Of a stretch of 64,000 nucleotides of DNA, positions 1 through 8,567 are shown one piece after another; within the stretch, counting starts at the first letter, position 1; the number at the start of each line of letters is the position of its first letter. Source of the stretch: Nodosilinea sp. FACHB-131 (lineage in GTDB: Bacteria > Cyanobacteriota > Cyanobacteriia > Phormidesmidales > Phormidesmidaceae); NCBI RefSeq assembly GCF_014695395.1, contig NZ_JACJOF010000038.1:124001-188000 (forward strand), in the 5' to 3' direction. The notes beneath the pieces are model-generated. The model was not told the origin of the DNA, ran no database searches, and saw only the letters and a list, made by a program, of their open reading frames with translations. A program made the position numbers and the translations under genes.

Positions 1-199
1 ACCAGACTTGGTGACCATTGCGGGTGCTCTGCCAAACGCGCAGCTCTTGGGTGCCGGTGAAGAAATTGAGCAGGCGATCGCCCAGAGTACTGAGAGCTTG
101 GCCCACACCTAGGGGCTGCTGAGCAGGCTGTACCAGGGTTTCAAGGCGCTGCCGCTGCCGGTTGAGCTCAGAATTAGAGTTACGAGTAGTAGTGTTCAT
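1..199 (-). CDS. Conserved small protein, truncated at window edge
   Basis: A reading frame on the minus strand starts with ATG at 197-199 and stays open to the left edge, giving 66 visible codons. The start is MNTTTRNSNSELNRQRQRLE, then a stretch with GQALSTLGDRLLNFFTGTQ. It is polar with one amphipathic helix-like segment and no signal peptide. Similar short polar proteins of unknown function occur in cyanobacteria; I recognise the style but not a named family. It is divergent from the LysR gene at 513, which could regulate it. The 3' end is outside the window, so length and function stay open. Confidence 0.55.
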   Translation of the reverse strand, partial: MNTTTRNSNSELNRQRQRLETLVQPAQQPLGVGQALSTLGDRLLNFFTGTQELRVWQSTRNGHQVW

Positions 200-435
200 G
201 GTATTTCTCGGCTAATGGAATTGCAGCGGGCAGGGCGGTGGCACGCCCAACCGAAAGCCTCTGTCAGCCCTGGAGGGGCTGAGCACAGATGCAAAGGGTC
301 AGAATGCAAAGGCTGAGGTCAACGGTTAGGGTTCCACTGTTGGAAGTGGGGCCAGTTGCCCCAAGCCCTACCGCTGCTGATGTATCCAATCTATCTGAGG
401 CGTCAGTTTGTAACAAAGCATGACGTGAATAGGTG

Positions 436-454
436 CTATGCAAAAAATCGATAG
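436..454. promoter_or_regulatory. Candidate LysR-type operator
   Basis: CTAT, 11 bases, then ATAG forms a dyad matching the T-N11-A layout of LysR boxes. It lies 58 bases upstream of the LysR start (513) and between two divergent genes, the usual place for autoregulation plus control of the neighbour. The rest of the 200-512 gap shows no other clear element. The motif is short, so chance is possible. Confidence 0.3.
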
Positions 455-512
455 GCCAGCTCAAGCCTCTGCCCTTAGCCTTGAAATAGGCGTTTAGGTG
501 CCTGGAGCCGCC

Positions 513-1418
513 ATGAACCTCAACAAAATCAAGCTTTCGCAACTGCGGGCACTGGTGACGATCGCCGAGTGCGGCAACTTCAGTGAAGCAGCCCTCAAGC
601 TCGATGTCACCCAGTCCACCATCAGCCACGCCATCGCCACCTTAGAAGATGAGCTAGGCGTTACCCTCCTGAAGCGGGGTCGCCACGGGGCGCGGCTGAC
701 AAGCGTAGGCGATCGCATTACCGCCCACGCCCGCAACGTGCTGGGCCTGCTCGACACCATTGGCAGTGAGGCTAACCAGGCGCGGGGTGTACAGGGGGGC
801 AATTTGCGTATTGCCTCTTTTCGCAGTGTGGCGACCCACGTGCTGCCTGGGGCGATCGCCCGTCTGCACCGTCGCTACCCCACCATCGCCATCAGCGTCC
901 ACGAAATGGATGAAGTGCACCAGTTGAAGCAGGCGCTGTTCAAAGGCGAAGTTGACCTCTGCGTTGCCGAAACCATCGCCGACGACGATGTGGAAACCCT
1001 GCACATCTTTGACGACGACTACGTGGCCCTGCTGCCCCCCGGCTATCGACCCAAAACCGGCCAGCTCACCGTCGATGACATGCGCCAAATGCCCATTATT
1101 GGCTCTAGCCACAGCAGCTGTGGCCTACGCATTCGCACCGTGCTAGGTGCCCAAGAGCATCCTTTAGAGATTGCCTACTGCATTCGCCATGACTCGTCGA
1201 TGGTGGCCATGGTGCAGCAGGGCTTGGGCATTGCCATTCTGCCGCGCCTCGCCGCCGAGCCAGTGCCTCCTGACGTGCAGATTGTCTCTATGCCCTTCCC
1301 AATTTCTCGGCCGATTGGGGCCACCATCTTGAAAGACGCCTTGCACACCCCCGCGCTCTACGCCTTTCTAGACGCCCTGCGAGAAGTAGGCGAATTTAGC
1401 CGCATCAAAGCCGTCTAG
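513..1418 (+). CDS. LysR-family transcriptional regulator
   Basis: A 301-residue DNA-binding regulator. The N-terminal winged helix-turn-helix lies at about residues 5-62, with the typical LysR stretch around VTQSTISHAIATLEDELGV. A two-lobed LysR substrate-binding domain follows at about 85-295. I chose ATG 513 because a GGAG ribosome binding site sits at 504-507; an upstream GTG at 498 in the same frame lacks one. The gene diverges from the small gene at 1-199 and converges with the SDR gene only 21 bases away. The effector and regulon cannot be read from the sequence. Confidence 0.9.
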   Translation: MNLNKIKLSQLRALVTIAECGNFSEAALKLDVTQSTISHAIATLEDELGVTLLKRGRHGARLTSVGDRITAHARNVLGLLDTIGSEANQARGVQGGNLRIASFRSVATHVLPGAIARLHRRYPTIAISVHEMDEVHQLKQALFKGEVDLCVAETIADDDVETLHIFDDDYVALLPPGYRPKTGQLTVDDMRQMPIIGSSHSSCGLRIRTVLGAQEHPLEIAYCIRHDSSMVAMVQQGLGIAILPRLAAEPVPPDVQIVSMPFPISRPIGATILKDALHTPALYAFLDALREVGEFSRIKAV

Positions 1419-1439
1419 AGTTACGAATCGGCCATTGGG

Positions 1440-2522
1440 TTATTGCTCTCTGCTGCCCACCGGGTTGACCTCAGGGGTCGACTTCGGCTCATCGACAGGC
1501 AGCTCGTTGTTGCGGCGCGCGGCGCGATCGCTTAAATAAGTCAGCCAGGATGGTGCCCAAAGCGAGTGGCTGTCTCGGCCAAAGGCTCGCGCTTCGCCAC
1601 CTGCAATGGGCCCCGGCAGCAGCCTGCTTCCCCAGGTTAACAAACTAGTCATGAGCCCCGGAAACAGGCCATAGAGTCGGGCCATGAGCAGAATGGGCAG
1701 CGGCACCACCACCTCGGCCGCTCCCCGACGCATGCCAGCGATGGCGGTCCGGGCTACCTTTTCTGGGCTGGCGGAGATGATCGGCAGCGACTCGCTAATG
1801 CTGAACCACGTGTACTCTTTGCGGCGCTGTCCTTTAAACAGGGCGTGATCGTTAACGCCTGTGTAAATCAAACCGGGACAGACCGTGGTGACGGCAATGC
1901 CGGCCTGGGCCAGCTCAATGTGCAATCCGGCTGATAACCCCGTTAGGGCAAACTTGCTGGCGCAGTAGGCCACCATGTGGGGCGACGCCACCTTGCCTCC
2001 CACAGACGAAATATTGACGATACGACCAGCTCTGCGATCGCGCATCCCCGGCAGCACCGCCTGAGTGGCGTAGAGCGGTGCCCAAAAATGGAGCTGCATC
2101 AGGTCGTCGTAGTCCTGCATGGTCAGGTTCTCTAACGGCCCTACGATGTCAGTACCAGCGTTGTTGATCAAAATGTCGATCGCCCCAAACTGCTCGCTGA
2201 CCTGCTGCACCATCTGCTCGACCTGAGTCTGGTGGGTGACGTCACAGATCAGCGCCAAAATCTCCCCGCCCTGTTGCACCAGTTCGGTTTTTGCCCGCTC
2301 TAGTTCGGCCTCATCCCGCGCACAGATTGCCAGTCGAGCCCCGGCCGCTACCAGTTGCCGGGCCATCACCAGTCCCAGCCCCCGCGAGCCTCCGGTGATC
2401 AAAATGGTCTTGCCCCGCAGGTCATACTGCTGTTCGCGCCACCGGCGACCTAGCCAGAAGACGCCCGTTAGTAGGGCTGCGATCACAACTAAACCCAGTG
2501 GCCCCAAGTGGTTGATCGACAT
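1440..2522 (-). CDS. Membrane-anchored short-chain dehydrogenase/reductase
   Basis: A 360-residue NAD(P)-dependent oxidoreductase of the classical SDR family. A hydrophobic N-terminal helix (about residues 8-25) followed by RRWRE suggests a membrane anchor. The Rossmann motif TGGSRGLG is at 43-50, NNAG at 120-123, and the catalytic Ser-Tyr-Lys set at about S172/S173, Y186 and K190. A C-terminal extension of about 100 residues, partly hydrophobic, goes beyond the usual 250-residue fold, as in SDRs acting on lipids or retinoid-like substrates. The substrate is unknown. It is a lone gene converging with the LysR gene; no terminator hairpin is visible in the 21-base gap. Confidence 0.88.
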   Translation of the reverse strand: MSINHLGPLGLVVIAALLTGVFWLGRRWREQQYDLRGKTILITGGSRGLGLVMARQLVAAGARLAICARDEAELERAKTELVQQGGEILALICDVTHQTQVEQMVQQVSEQFGAIDILINNAGTDIVGPLENLTMQDYDDLMQLHFWAPLYATQAVLPGMRDRRAGRIVNISSVGGKVASPHMVAYCASKFALTGLSAGLHIELAQAGIAVTTVCPGLIYTGVNDHALFKGQRRKEYTWFSISESLPIISASPEKVARTAIAGMRRGAAEVVVPLPILLMARLYGLFPGLMTSLLTWGSRLLPGPIAGGEARAFGRDSHSLWAPSWLTYLSDRAARRNNELPVDEPKSTPEVNPVGSREQ

Positions 2523-2848
2523 GTTTCCCCCTCCAGTGTGGCTTTCACTTTAGGCGGTGCTGCCTGATGCTAGTCTCTTTCGTAGGGCGAAATTGCCTCA
2601 GCCAATGGGCCAGTTTTTCCCATCGTCAGCCCGTCACTACATCGGGTAAGTCCGAGTTGGAACAACCTAAAAATGCCAGAATGCGAACCTATTGAGCATT
2701 CTTTCCGTTCTTTTGCTACAGATTCCCCTAGGCGGCTGAGTGTTCAATGGCGACCAAGCCTGAAGCAACGGCTCAAAAGCCGCATTTGAGATGCTGCGTT
2801 AGTCGTCTGAAACCCGTTTAATATGACTAGTCTTCTCGCAAAACATCC
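2523..2848. other. Intergenic region between divergent SDR and glycosyltransferase genes
   Basis: No gene is seen in these 326 bases. A -10-like TAATAT at 2819-2824 lies 24 bases before the glycosyltransferase ATG and may be its promoter. A small inverted repeat (CGGCT, CAAA loop, AGCCG) is at 2769-2782. No clear -35 box. Confidence 0.35.
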
Positions 2849-3847
2849 ATGCGCCACCTCTACTTTCTGGTTCCCGGCACCGGCAAGCGCTTCCACTGTG
2901 GTGGTCTGTTCGCCGAGCTCAAGACCCTTAAGCTAGCCCAGCAGGTCTGCTCCGCTGAGGTGGTCACCTACGACCAGCGCGAGGTCGACACGCTGTTTTT
3001 AGACGATCTGCTCCAGCGGCCTGGCCTCGACAACAGTATTTTTGTGATTAGCTGGGGGTTCCACATTCCTCGGCTAGTCAAGCGGCTGCGGGGCTATCCG
3101 GTGGTTTACCACGCCCACAGCAGCGGCTACGGGTTCACCTTGCTAGGGGATATTCCTATCATCACCGTCAGCCGCAACTCCATGGGCTACTGGGGGCAAA
3201 AGCGACCTAACGGCTTGGTTTTCTATCTGCCCAACCACATTTCGCCTGAGTTTACCAACCAGCAGCAGCCCAGGGATATCGACGTGCTGGTGCAGGTGCG
3301 CAAGTCGTCGGATTATTTGCTGAATCAGCTGGTCCCAGCGTTAGAGTCTCGCTGCAACGTGGTGACACTGACTGGGTTTGTTGACGATCTCTCGATTCTG
3401 TTTAACCGCAGCAAACTCTTTCTCTACGACTCGGCAGAATACTGGGCGCTGAGTCGGGTGAGCGAGGGATTTGGCCTGCCCCCTATGGAGGCGATGGCCT
3501 GTGGTTGTCAGGTGTTTACCAGCGTCAACGGGGCGCTGGCCGATTATCTAGATCCAGGGTTTAACTGCTACAAGATTGGGGTGTACTCGACGGGGTACGA
3601 CTGCGATCGCATCCTCACCGCCCTGCAAAGGCCCAATCCCCTAGCCATGTCCCCGGCGGACTTAGAGCCCTACCGCGCTCCGGCTCTGCTGCCCCGGCTA
3701 GAAGTCATTCTGGCCGAAATTAATCACTTCTTTGACTATCGAGCCAAGCACCCTGGAGACGTTCCCAACCTCACAAAACCCCGCCTGGCCCGCCTTTGGC
3801 TGCAACGCACCACCGCCAAAGTTCGCAAAAAGCTCAAAGGCCGTTGA
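2849..3847 (+). CDS. Glycosyltransferase, GT4-like
   Basis: A 332-residue cytosolic protein with a GT-B type C-terminal half. The family-4 signature is clear at about residues 206-221 (EGFGLPPMEAMACGCQV), where the first Glu normally contacts the donor nucleotide-sugar. The N-terminal half is less typical and carries YHAHSSGYG at about 87-95. The C-terminus ends in a basic tail (KVRKKLKGR) that could aid membrane contact. The likely role is sugar transfer in polysaccharide or lipid glycosylation; donor and acceptor are unknown. The gene is monocistronic, 87 bases upstream of thf1. Confidence 0.83.
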   Translation: MRHLYFLVPGTGKRFHCGGLFAELKTLKLAQQVCSAEVVTYDQREVDTLFLDDLLQRPGLDNSIFVISWGFHIPRLVKRLRGYPVVYHAHSSGYGFTLLGDIPIITVSRNSMGYWGQKRPNGLVFYLPNHISPEFTNQQQPRDIDVLVQVRKSSDYLLNQLVPALESRCNVVTLTGFVDDLSILFNRSKLFLYDSAEYWALSRVSEGFGLPPMEAMACGCQVFTSVNGALADYLDPGFNCYKIGVYSTGYDCDRILTALQRPNPLAMSPADLEPYRAPALLPRLEVILAEINHFFDYRAKHPGDVPNLTKPRLARLWLQRTTAKVRKKLKGR

Positions 3848-3934
3848 TCCCCAGCTTTGGTCGGGTAGGTTGGCAAAGGCACAGTCCCGCGAGACAATAC
3901 AATATAAGAACTGTAATATTTTGAACCCTAGGCT

Positions 3935-4684
3935 GTGAACAACGCACCCGTACGCACGGTATCTGACGCCAAGCGCGACTTTTACACCCACCACACTCGC
4001 CCCATCAACTCCATCTACCGGCGCGTGGTAGACGAGCTGATGGTAGAAATGCACCTGCTCTCTGTCAATGTTGACTTTGCCTACGACCCCATCTACGCCC
4101 TAGGCATCGTCACTACCTTCGATCGCTTCATGGTCGGCTACGAGCCCGAAAGCGATAAAGTTACCATTTTCAATGGCTTGTGCCGCTCGATCCACAGCAC
4201 CCCCGAGCACTATCGCGGCGATGCTGAGGCCGTAAGGTCCTCCGTCAACGGCATGTCCCTAGATGACTTGAAGGGGCAGTTTGAGCACCTCGGCGACGGC
4301 GGCGATGGCCTGCGCGGCACCCTGGCATCGATCGCCAACCGAGAAAAATTCAAGTACAGCCGCCCCTTTGGTATCGGCCTCTACACCCTGGTAGAAGCTG
4401 TCACTCCCGCCGAAGACCTCAAAGATAAAGCAGCCGTCGAGACCCTGTTTAAAGACCTGGCGAGCAAGCTCAATATCTCTAACGACAAGCTGCTAAAAGA
4501 CGTCGAACTCTACCGCAGCAACATGGAGAAATTTGCCCAGGCCCAGGAAGTCATGAAAGACATGCTGGCCGCCGATCGCAAAAAGCGTGAAGAGCGCAAA
4601 AAGGCTGCTGAAGCCGAAGCGGAAAGCATTGTCGAACCCGTGGCTACTGTCCCTGACGCAGGCGAAACTGGATCGGCGGAGTAG
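3935..4684 (+). CDS. thf1: Thf1/Psb29, photosystem II biogenesis protein
   Basis: A 249-residue protein of the Thf1/Psb29 family, which is conserved in cyanobacteria and plastids and needed for photosystem II assembly and repair, acting with FtsH proteases at the thylakoid. The helical core opens with VSDAKRDFYTHHTRPINSIY, characteristic of the family. Residues about 190-235 form a charged coiled coil (KKREERKKAAEAEAES), followed by a short acidic tail. The start codon is GTG at 3935; no Shine-Dalgarno is evident. A -10-like TATAAG lies just upstream, near 3903. The gene ends in a hairpin terminator at 4710-4757. Confidence 0.96.
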   Translation: MNNAPVRTVSDAKRDFYTHHTRPINSIYRRVVDELMVEMHLLSVNVDFAYDPIYALGIVTTFDRFMVGYEPESDKVTIFNGLCRSIHSTPEHYRGDAEAVRSSVNGMSLDDLKGQFEHLGDGGDGLRGTLASIANREKFKYSRPFGIGLYTLVEAVTPAEDLKDKAAVETLFKDLASKLNISNDKLLKDVELYRSNMEKFAQAQEVMKDMLAADRKKREERKKAAEAEAESIVEPVATVPDAGETGSAE

Positions 4685-4709
4685 GCTACTGTGCTGGAAA
4701 ACTTAGCCT

Positions 4710-4757
4710 AGAGCCCTGAGCCTAGACTTCTCTTGGTAGAGTCTGGGCTCTTTTTTT
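4710..4757 (+). terminator. Rho-independent terminator of thf1
   Basis: AGAGCCC (4710-4716) pairs with GGGCTCT (4745-4751) and AGACT (4724-4728) with AGTCT (4740-4744), followed by a run of seven T. The last codons and stop of the opposing DMT gene (stop at 4722-4724) lie inside this hairpin. Confidence 0.85.
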
Positions 4758-5621
4758 GTTGGGGTTAAACAGGTCGTTGGCGATCGCAGTGCCTAGCAAA
4801 ATCAAGCTGCCTCCCACCGCCATCGATGGGGTGACGGGCTCTGCCAACAGCACAGCACCCCAAAGCACGGCAAACACGGGAATTAGATAGCCCACCGTCA
4901 GCGCTTTAGTTGGGCCGACGTTCTGAATTAGCCGAAAGTAGAGTAGGTAGGCACAGGCTGTGGAGAGCAGCGCCAGAGCCACCACCACAGCGACTACGGT
5001 TGGCGTCGGTATTTGGTGCGGCACGGTAAAGGGCAGGGCCGGTAGCAAAGCTAGGGCAGCCCCCCATAGACTGCCTGCGGTGATGGTCCAGGGCGAGACC
5101 CCGGTCAACTTTTGCCGAATGTAGGGAGCTGCGATCGCATACATAAAAGCAGCAACTAGCCCCGCCGCTACCGCCCAGCCAAACTCCGGTGTCGCCACAA
5201 TCGGCTGCCAACCCACCAAAATCACTACCCCAACAAAGCCCAGCCCAAAGCCAATCCACCGGGTGAGGCTAAGGGTTTCTTGAAGCCAGACAGCGGCCAC
5301 CACCGTACCAAACAACGGCGCTGTGCTGTTCAAAATTGAGGTCAGTCCCGCCGGTAGCGACAGGGAAGCAAAGGCCAGCAGCACAAAGGGGATTGCAGAA
5401 TTAATGCTGCCTACCACCAGAAGGGCTCGCCAGCATTGGCGCAGTTCTGACCACAGATTTAGGCGCGCGACTACAGGCAGCAGGGCACAACCGGCCAGCA
5501 CCACGCGAATCTCAATCAGCCACAGTGGACCCAACACCGGCACCGCTACCCGCATAAACAGAAACGAGCCACCCCACAGTGCCGCCAGCAGTAAAAGCTC
5601 GGCAATATCGATCTTTTGCAT
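4722..5621 (-). CDS. EamA/DMT-family transporter
   Basis: A 299-residue inner-membrane protein of the drug/metabolite transporter superfamily with two EamA repeats and about ten predicted membrane helices. The first helix region reads ELLLLAALWGGSFLFMRVAV, the usual start of such exporters. I chose the ATG at 5619-5621 because it overlaps the stop of the upstream Ada-like gene as TGATG, which indicates translational coupling; a longer frame to 5711 only covers the upstream gene. The substrate is unknown. Its last codons overlap the thf1 terminator. Confidence 0.9.
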   Translation of the reverse strand: MQKIDIAELLLLAALWGGSFLFMRVAVPVLGPLWLIEIRVVLAGCALLPVVARLNLWSELRQCWRALLVVGSINSAIPFVLLAFASLSLPAGLTSILNSTAPLFGTVVAAVWLQETLSLTRWIGFGLGFVGVVILVGWQPIVATPEFGWAVAAGLVAAFMYAIAAPYIRQKLTGVSPWTITAGSLWGAALALLPALPFTVPHQIPTPTVVAVVVALALLSTACAYLLYFRLIQNVGPTKALTVGYLIPVFAVLWGAVLLAEPVTPSMAVGGSLILLGTAIANDLFNPNKKRAQTLPREV

Positions 5622-6508
5622 CACGCTTCCTGAGAGAGGGTCTGGGTCTGGCCCGCTTCCCAACCCAGCAGCAGGGTCTTGCGCGCTGCCCCCCAGCGGT
5701 AGCCACCCCACTCACCTGAGGCTCGAATTACCCGATGACAGGGGATTAGATACCCCACCGGGTTGCGCCCAATGGCATTGCCCACTGCTCGCGCCGCGGT
5801 CGGTCGACCGATCACCTCTGCCAAGCCCTGGTATGTCGTGAGCCCACCCGGTGGAATTTGCAACAGCGCCCGCCATACCTGAATCTGAAAGTTGGTGCCT
5901 TTGACCGCCAGCGCCAAGGGGCGATCGGGGTCTGGGGTGAAGATGCGCTCGCACTCTCCCGCCGTCCCTGGTTGATCGGCCATGAGGGTCGCCCCCGGCC
6001 ACTCTGCTCGCAGCAGATGCTCTGCCATTTCACGGTTGGCAGTATCTAAAAAGTGCAGATTGCAGATGCCTCGCGCGGTCTTGGCCAGTAGACAAGGCCC
6101 AAACGGAGTAGCGTGAATGCCATAGCGAATGTCTAAGCCTGCGCCCCCGGCCTTAAACTCGCCCGGTGACATCGCTTCTAAAGTGATAAACAGATCGTGC
6201 AAACGGCCTAGGCTCGACAGGCCAACGTTCTCTGTTAGCTCTAAAAGGCTTTTGGTTTCAGCAATTTTTGCCTTGGCATAGTCCACCGTCAAATTCTGCA
6301 AAAACCGCTTGGGACTGATGCCCGCCCAACGGGTAAACAAGCGCTGAAAGTGGTACTCGCTGAGGTGCACATGACGGGCTACAGTGGCCAGATCGGGCTG
6401 GTCGAACTGGTGTTGGTGCAGAAATGCGATCGCCTCAGCTATCTGTCTGTAGGTCTCGTCGTTATGGGTTGCAGTTTCTACTACAGGAGTCATGGGTTCA
6501 GTAGCCAA
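5621..6508 (-). CDS. AraC-HTH / O6-methylguanine-DNA methyltransferase fusion, Ada-like
   Basis: A 295-residue two-domain protein: an AraC-type helix-turn-helix (about residues 20-118) and a C-terminal alkylguanine-DNA methyltransferase domain (about 200-285) with the active-site PCHRV motif, nucleophile near C257. It should remove O6-alkyl groups from guanine in a suicide reaction. The N-terminal Ada domain with the zinc/methylphosphotriester cysteines of E. coli Ada is missing, so activation through phosphotriester repair is unlikely. The gene is coupled to the DMT transporter through a TGATG overlap. Direct repair is well supported; a regulatory role is inferred from the HTH. Confidence 0.92.
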   Translation of the reverse strand: MATEPMTPVVETATHNDETYRQIAEAIAFLHQHQFDQPDLATVARHVHLSEYHFQRLFTRWAGISPKRFLQNLTVDYAKAKIAETKSLLELTENVGLSSLGRLHDLFITLEAMSPGEFKAGGAGLDIRYGIHATPFGPCLLAKTARGICNLHFLDTANREMAEHLLRAEWPGATLMADQPGTAGECERIFTPDPDRPLALAVKGTNFQIQVWRALLQIPPGGLTTYQGLAEVIGRPTAARAVGNAIGRNPVGYLIPCHRVIRASGEWGGYRWGAARKTLLLGWEAGQTQTLSQEA

Positions 6509-6713
6509 AGTTGAACTACAGTCCCCAATCTAGCGATCGCACTCAATCTACACCACCCGTTTCTTGCGGCCTCAAACATCACCCTAGCCTCTCGCCGTCG
6601 ATAGGTGCCTTCAGCAGCAGCCCATTGATCTGGCTAGCTAGGTGCCTTGGTTGCTCATGCAAAAGGTCGGCTCTAGCTCGATTGTAGAGATCTAGTGCTT
6701 GATTCCAGCTGAT

Positions 6714-7031
6714 TCAGCGCCGGACTCGGGCAGGGACAGGTTGAAGTACATCTTCTGAATATCTCGATCCAGCAGGAGCTTCTAAAGAGGCCTCTAACCG
6801 TGCAGCATCTAGAGAAACTTCGGAAAAACCCAAATTCAAGGGCTGAGGCAAAAAGTCTAGGGGCTTCATGGCCACCAGCGGAGTTGCAAATACGGGTACA
6901 GCCAAAGAACACGGCGACCACCGGCTTTCTACCGGCACCCCAAGTTGACTGCATTGCCCTCCTCGCCGACCTTCTGGAGCATAAAAACGGCAGCGGCTAC
7001 AAGATGACACCCGGCATTGCGCTGACTTCAT
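6714..7031 (-). CDS. Small cysteine-motif protein, conserved in cyanobacteria
   Basis: A 105-residue protein whose first 50 residues carry ordered cysteines: C6, C11, C14, C27 and C41, within CRVSSCSRCRFYAPEGRRGG. The pattern CxxxxCxxCxFYxPEGRRGGxC looks like a metal-binding or iron-sulfur ligand set and matches, from memory, small proteins found across cyanobacteria. The C-terminal half is low in pattern and acidic. It is a lone gene with about 480 non-coding bases upstream. The function is unknown. The opposite strand is also open here, but without any recognisable motif. Confidence 0.68.
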   Translation of the reverse strand: MKSAQCRVSSCSRCRFYAPEGRRGGQCSQLGVPVESRWSPCSLAVPVFATPLVAMKPLDFLPQPLNLGFSEVSLDAARLEASLEAPAGSRYSEDVLQPVPARVRR

Positions 7032-7512
7032 AGTGGCTTCCTAAAAGCTGCATCTAAACCTCTATATCTTCACTCTTAAAAAAATGGGGATCATCTACCT
7101 TAAGGCCCAAACCTCTAGCTCTTACAAGGATGTAGCCTTCGGAATTGCTAAATGCCTTTTATATTGTCTTCATGTTTATGTTGGGCATAGTCACAATCAT
7201 GTAAATAGATAATTCTTAAAACTTTAACGAACGTAAACTTGCTAGGGATCAGCCCAAACAGGGGTAATATCCCTGTTGCTTAATGGATTAGATAGTGAGC
7301 CAACTCATCTACTTTTGAAAACTCTGTAGCCCATAACACAATTGAGGTTGCTTATTTCGCCTGAATACTGTCGTCTCAACCTCCGTCATGCTTTAGACGG
7401 GAATTGTGTTAACTATTGATTAACTCGAGGACAATAGATTGAGGGGCAATGGTTGCGGCCCAAATCTTGCATCTCTATAGCTAAACCGCTGGTTGTGGCA
7501 TAATCCTGCCCT
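7032..7512. other. Intergenic region with inverted and direct repeats
   Basis: No gene is seen in 481 bases between divergent genes. TAACACAATT (7334-7343) and AATTGTGTTA (7402-7411) form a 10-bp inverted repeat 58 bases apart. TTAACT occurs twice with an 11-base period (7409-7414, 7420-7425), resembling regulator direct repeats. The stretch 7140-7320 is AT-richer than its surroundings. Confidence 0.35.
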
Positions 7513-8478
7513 ATGGGCGAACCATCTAACCTGCTGCTAAAACTGAGTCGTCGGCTGTTTGCCGAGGAGCGCGATCGCGATGCCTTTGTAGAGGCCCTAG
7601 TTAACCCTCAGCCGTTTCCGACTGCCATTGTGTGGATGCAGCCCCGGCCAGATGTGGTGCCCTTTGCGATCGCCCCAGCCCTACCTTGGCAGCCTGCTTG
7701 GGTCGATCGCCTCAGCGGTAATCAGCGCCCTGGCCAGCACCCTCTTCACCAGGCTGGAGCCTACTACTGCCTGGATATGGCCTCGGTGTTCTCGGCGGCG
7801 GTGTTTAGCGCGATCGCCACCCCAACAGAGTCAGTGCTCGATCTCTGCGCTGCCCCAGGGGGGAAAAGCCTGCTGGCCTGGAAAGCCTTAACGCCAACCC
7901 ATCTCTGGTGCAACGAAGTCGTCCGCAAGCGGGTCAGAATCTTGATTTCTAACCTCAAACGCTGCGGGCTGACCGACTCGCTGGTGTTTAACCTCGATCC
8001 TCAAGTCTTTGCTGAACAACTTCCCCATGCTGCCTCAGTAGTAGTAGTCGATGCTCCATGCAGCGGCCAGTCGCTGTTGGCCAAAGGCGATCAGGCCCTA
8101 GGCTGTTTTCACCCCGTCAACATCAAAAAAAACGCCAGCCGCCAAAAGCGAATTCTGGCCAGTGCAGCGCAAACGGTAGCTGGCGGCGGCTACCTAGCCT
8201 ACATGACCTGCACCTTCTCCCCCGACGAAAACGAACAGGTCGTAGAGTGGCTAATTAAGAAGTTTCCTCAGTTCGAGGCGGTAGAGGTCCCCGTTTTGGC
8301 CGACCACGCCTCCTCCCTGGCCGCCTTTCCCTGCTATCGCCTTTGGCCCCAGTCGGGGCTAGGGGCTGGCGGCTTCACTGCCTTGCTGCACAACAAAGCG
8401 GCTTTAACAGAGCCCATCAATTTGGACTTTCTGACCGCTAATGGGATGCAAATCTACAGCGCAGAGCGATCGCCTTAA
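7513..8478 (+). CDS. RsmB/RsmF-type RNA (cytosine-5) methyltransferase
   Basis: A 321-residue SAM-dependent methyltransferase of the NOL1/NOP2/Sun family. The SAM motif CAAPGGK is at 112-118, DAPCSG at 180-185 and the catalytic MTCTFSPDENE at about 231-241; the two cysteines (about 183 and 233) are the catalytic pair that makes and releases the RNA adduct. It lacks the N-terminal NusB-like domain of E. coli RsmB, so it is closer in layout to RsmF. It likely methylates rRNA or tRNA; the target cannot be assigned. It lies 89 bases upstream of ubiA on the same strand. Confidence 0.9.
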   Translation: MGEPSNLLLKLSRRLFAEERDRDAFVEALVNPQPFPTAIVWMQPRPDVVPFAIAPALPWQPAWVDRLSGNQRPGQHPLHQAGAYYCLDMASVFSAAVFSAIATPTESVLDLCAAPGGKSLLAWKALTPTHLWCNEVVRKRVRILISNLKRCGLTDSLVFNLDPQVFAEQLPHAASVVVVDAPCSGQSLLAKGDQALGCFHPVNIKKNASRQKRILASAAQTVAGGGYLAYMTCTFSPDENEQVVEWLIKKFPQFEAVEVPVLADHASSLAAFPCYRLWPQSGLGAGGFTALLHNKAALTEPINLDFLTANGMQIYSAERSP

Positions 8479-8567
8479 CCGTGCTGGTGCCCTGCTACCA
8501 GCGCTTTGGGCCAAGGCTCAACCGCCGCTATGCTGAAGATGTACCTATGCACTGATCGTTGGCGACT

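Noticed and set aside
654-1112. Long minus-strand frame inside the LysR gene
   Set aside because: Antisense shadow of a clear LysR coding sequence.
6800-7033. Plus-strand frame opposite the cysteine-motif gene
   Set aside because: The minus strand has an ordered Cys pattern known to me from other cyanobacteria; the plus frame has none.
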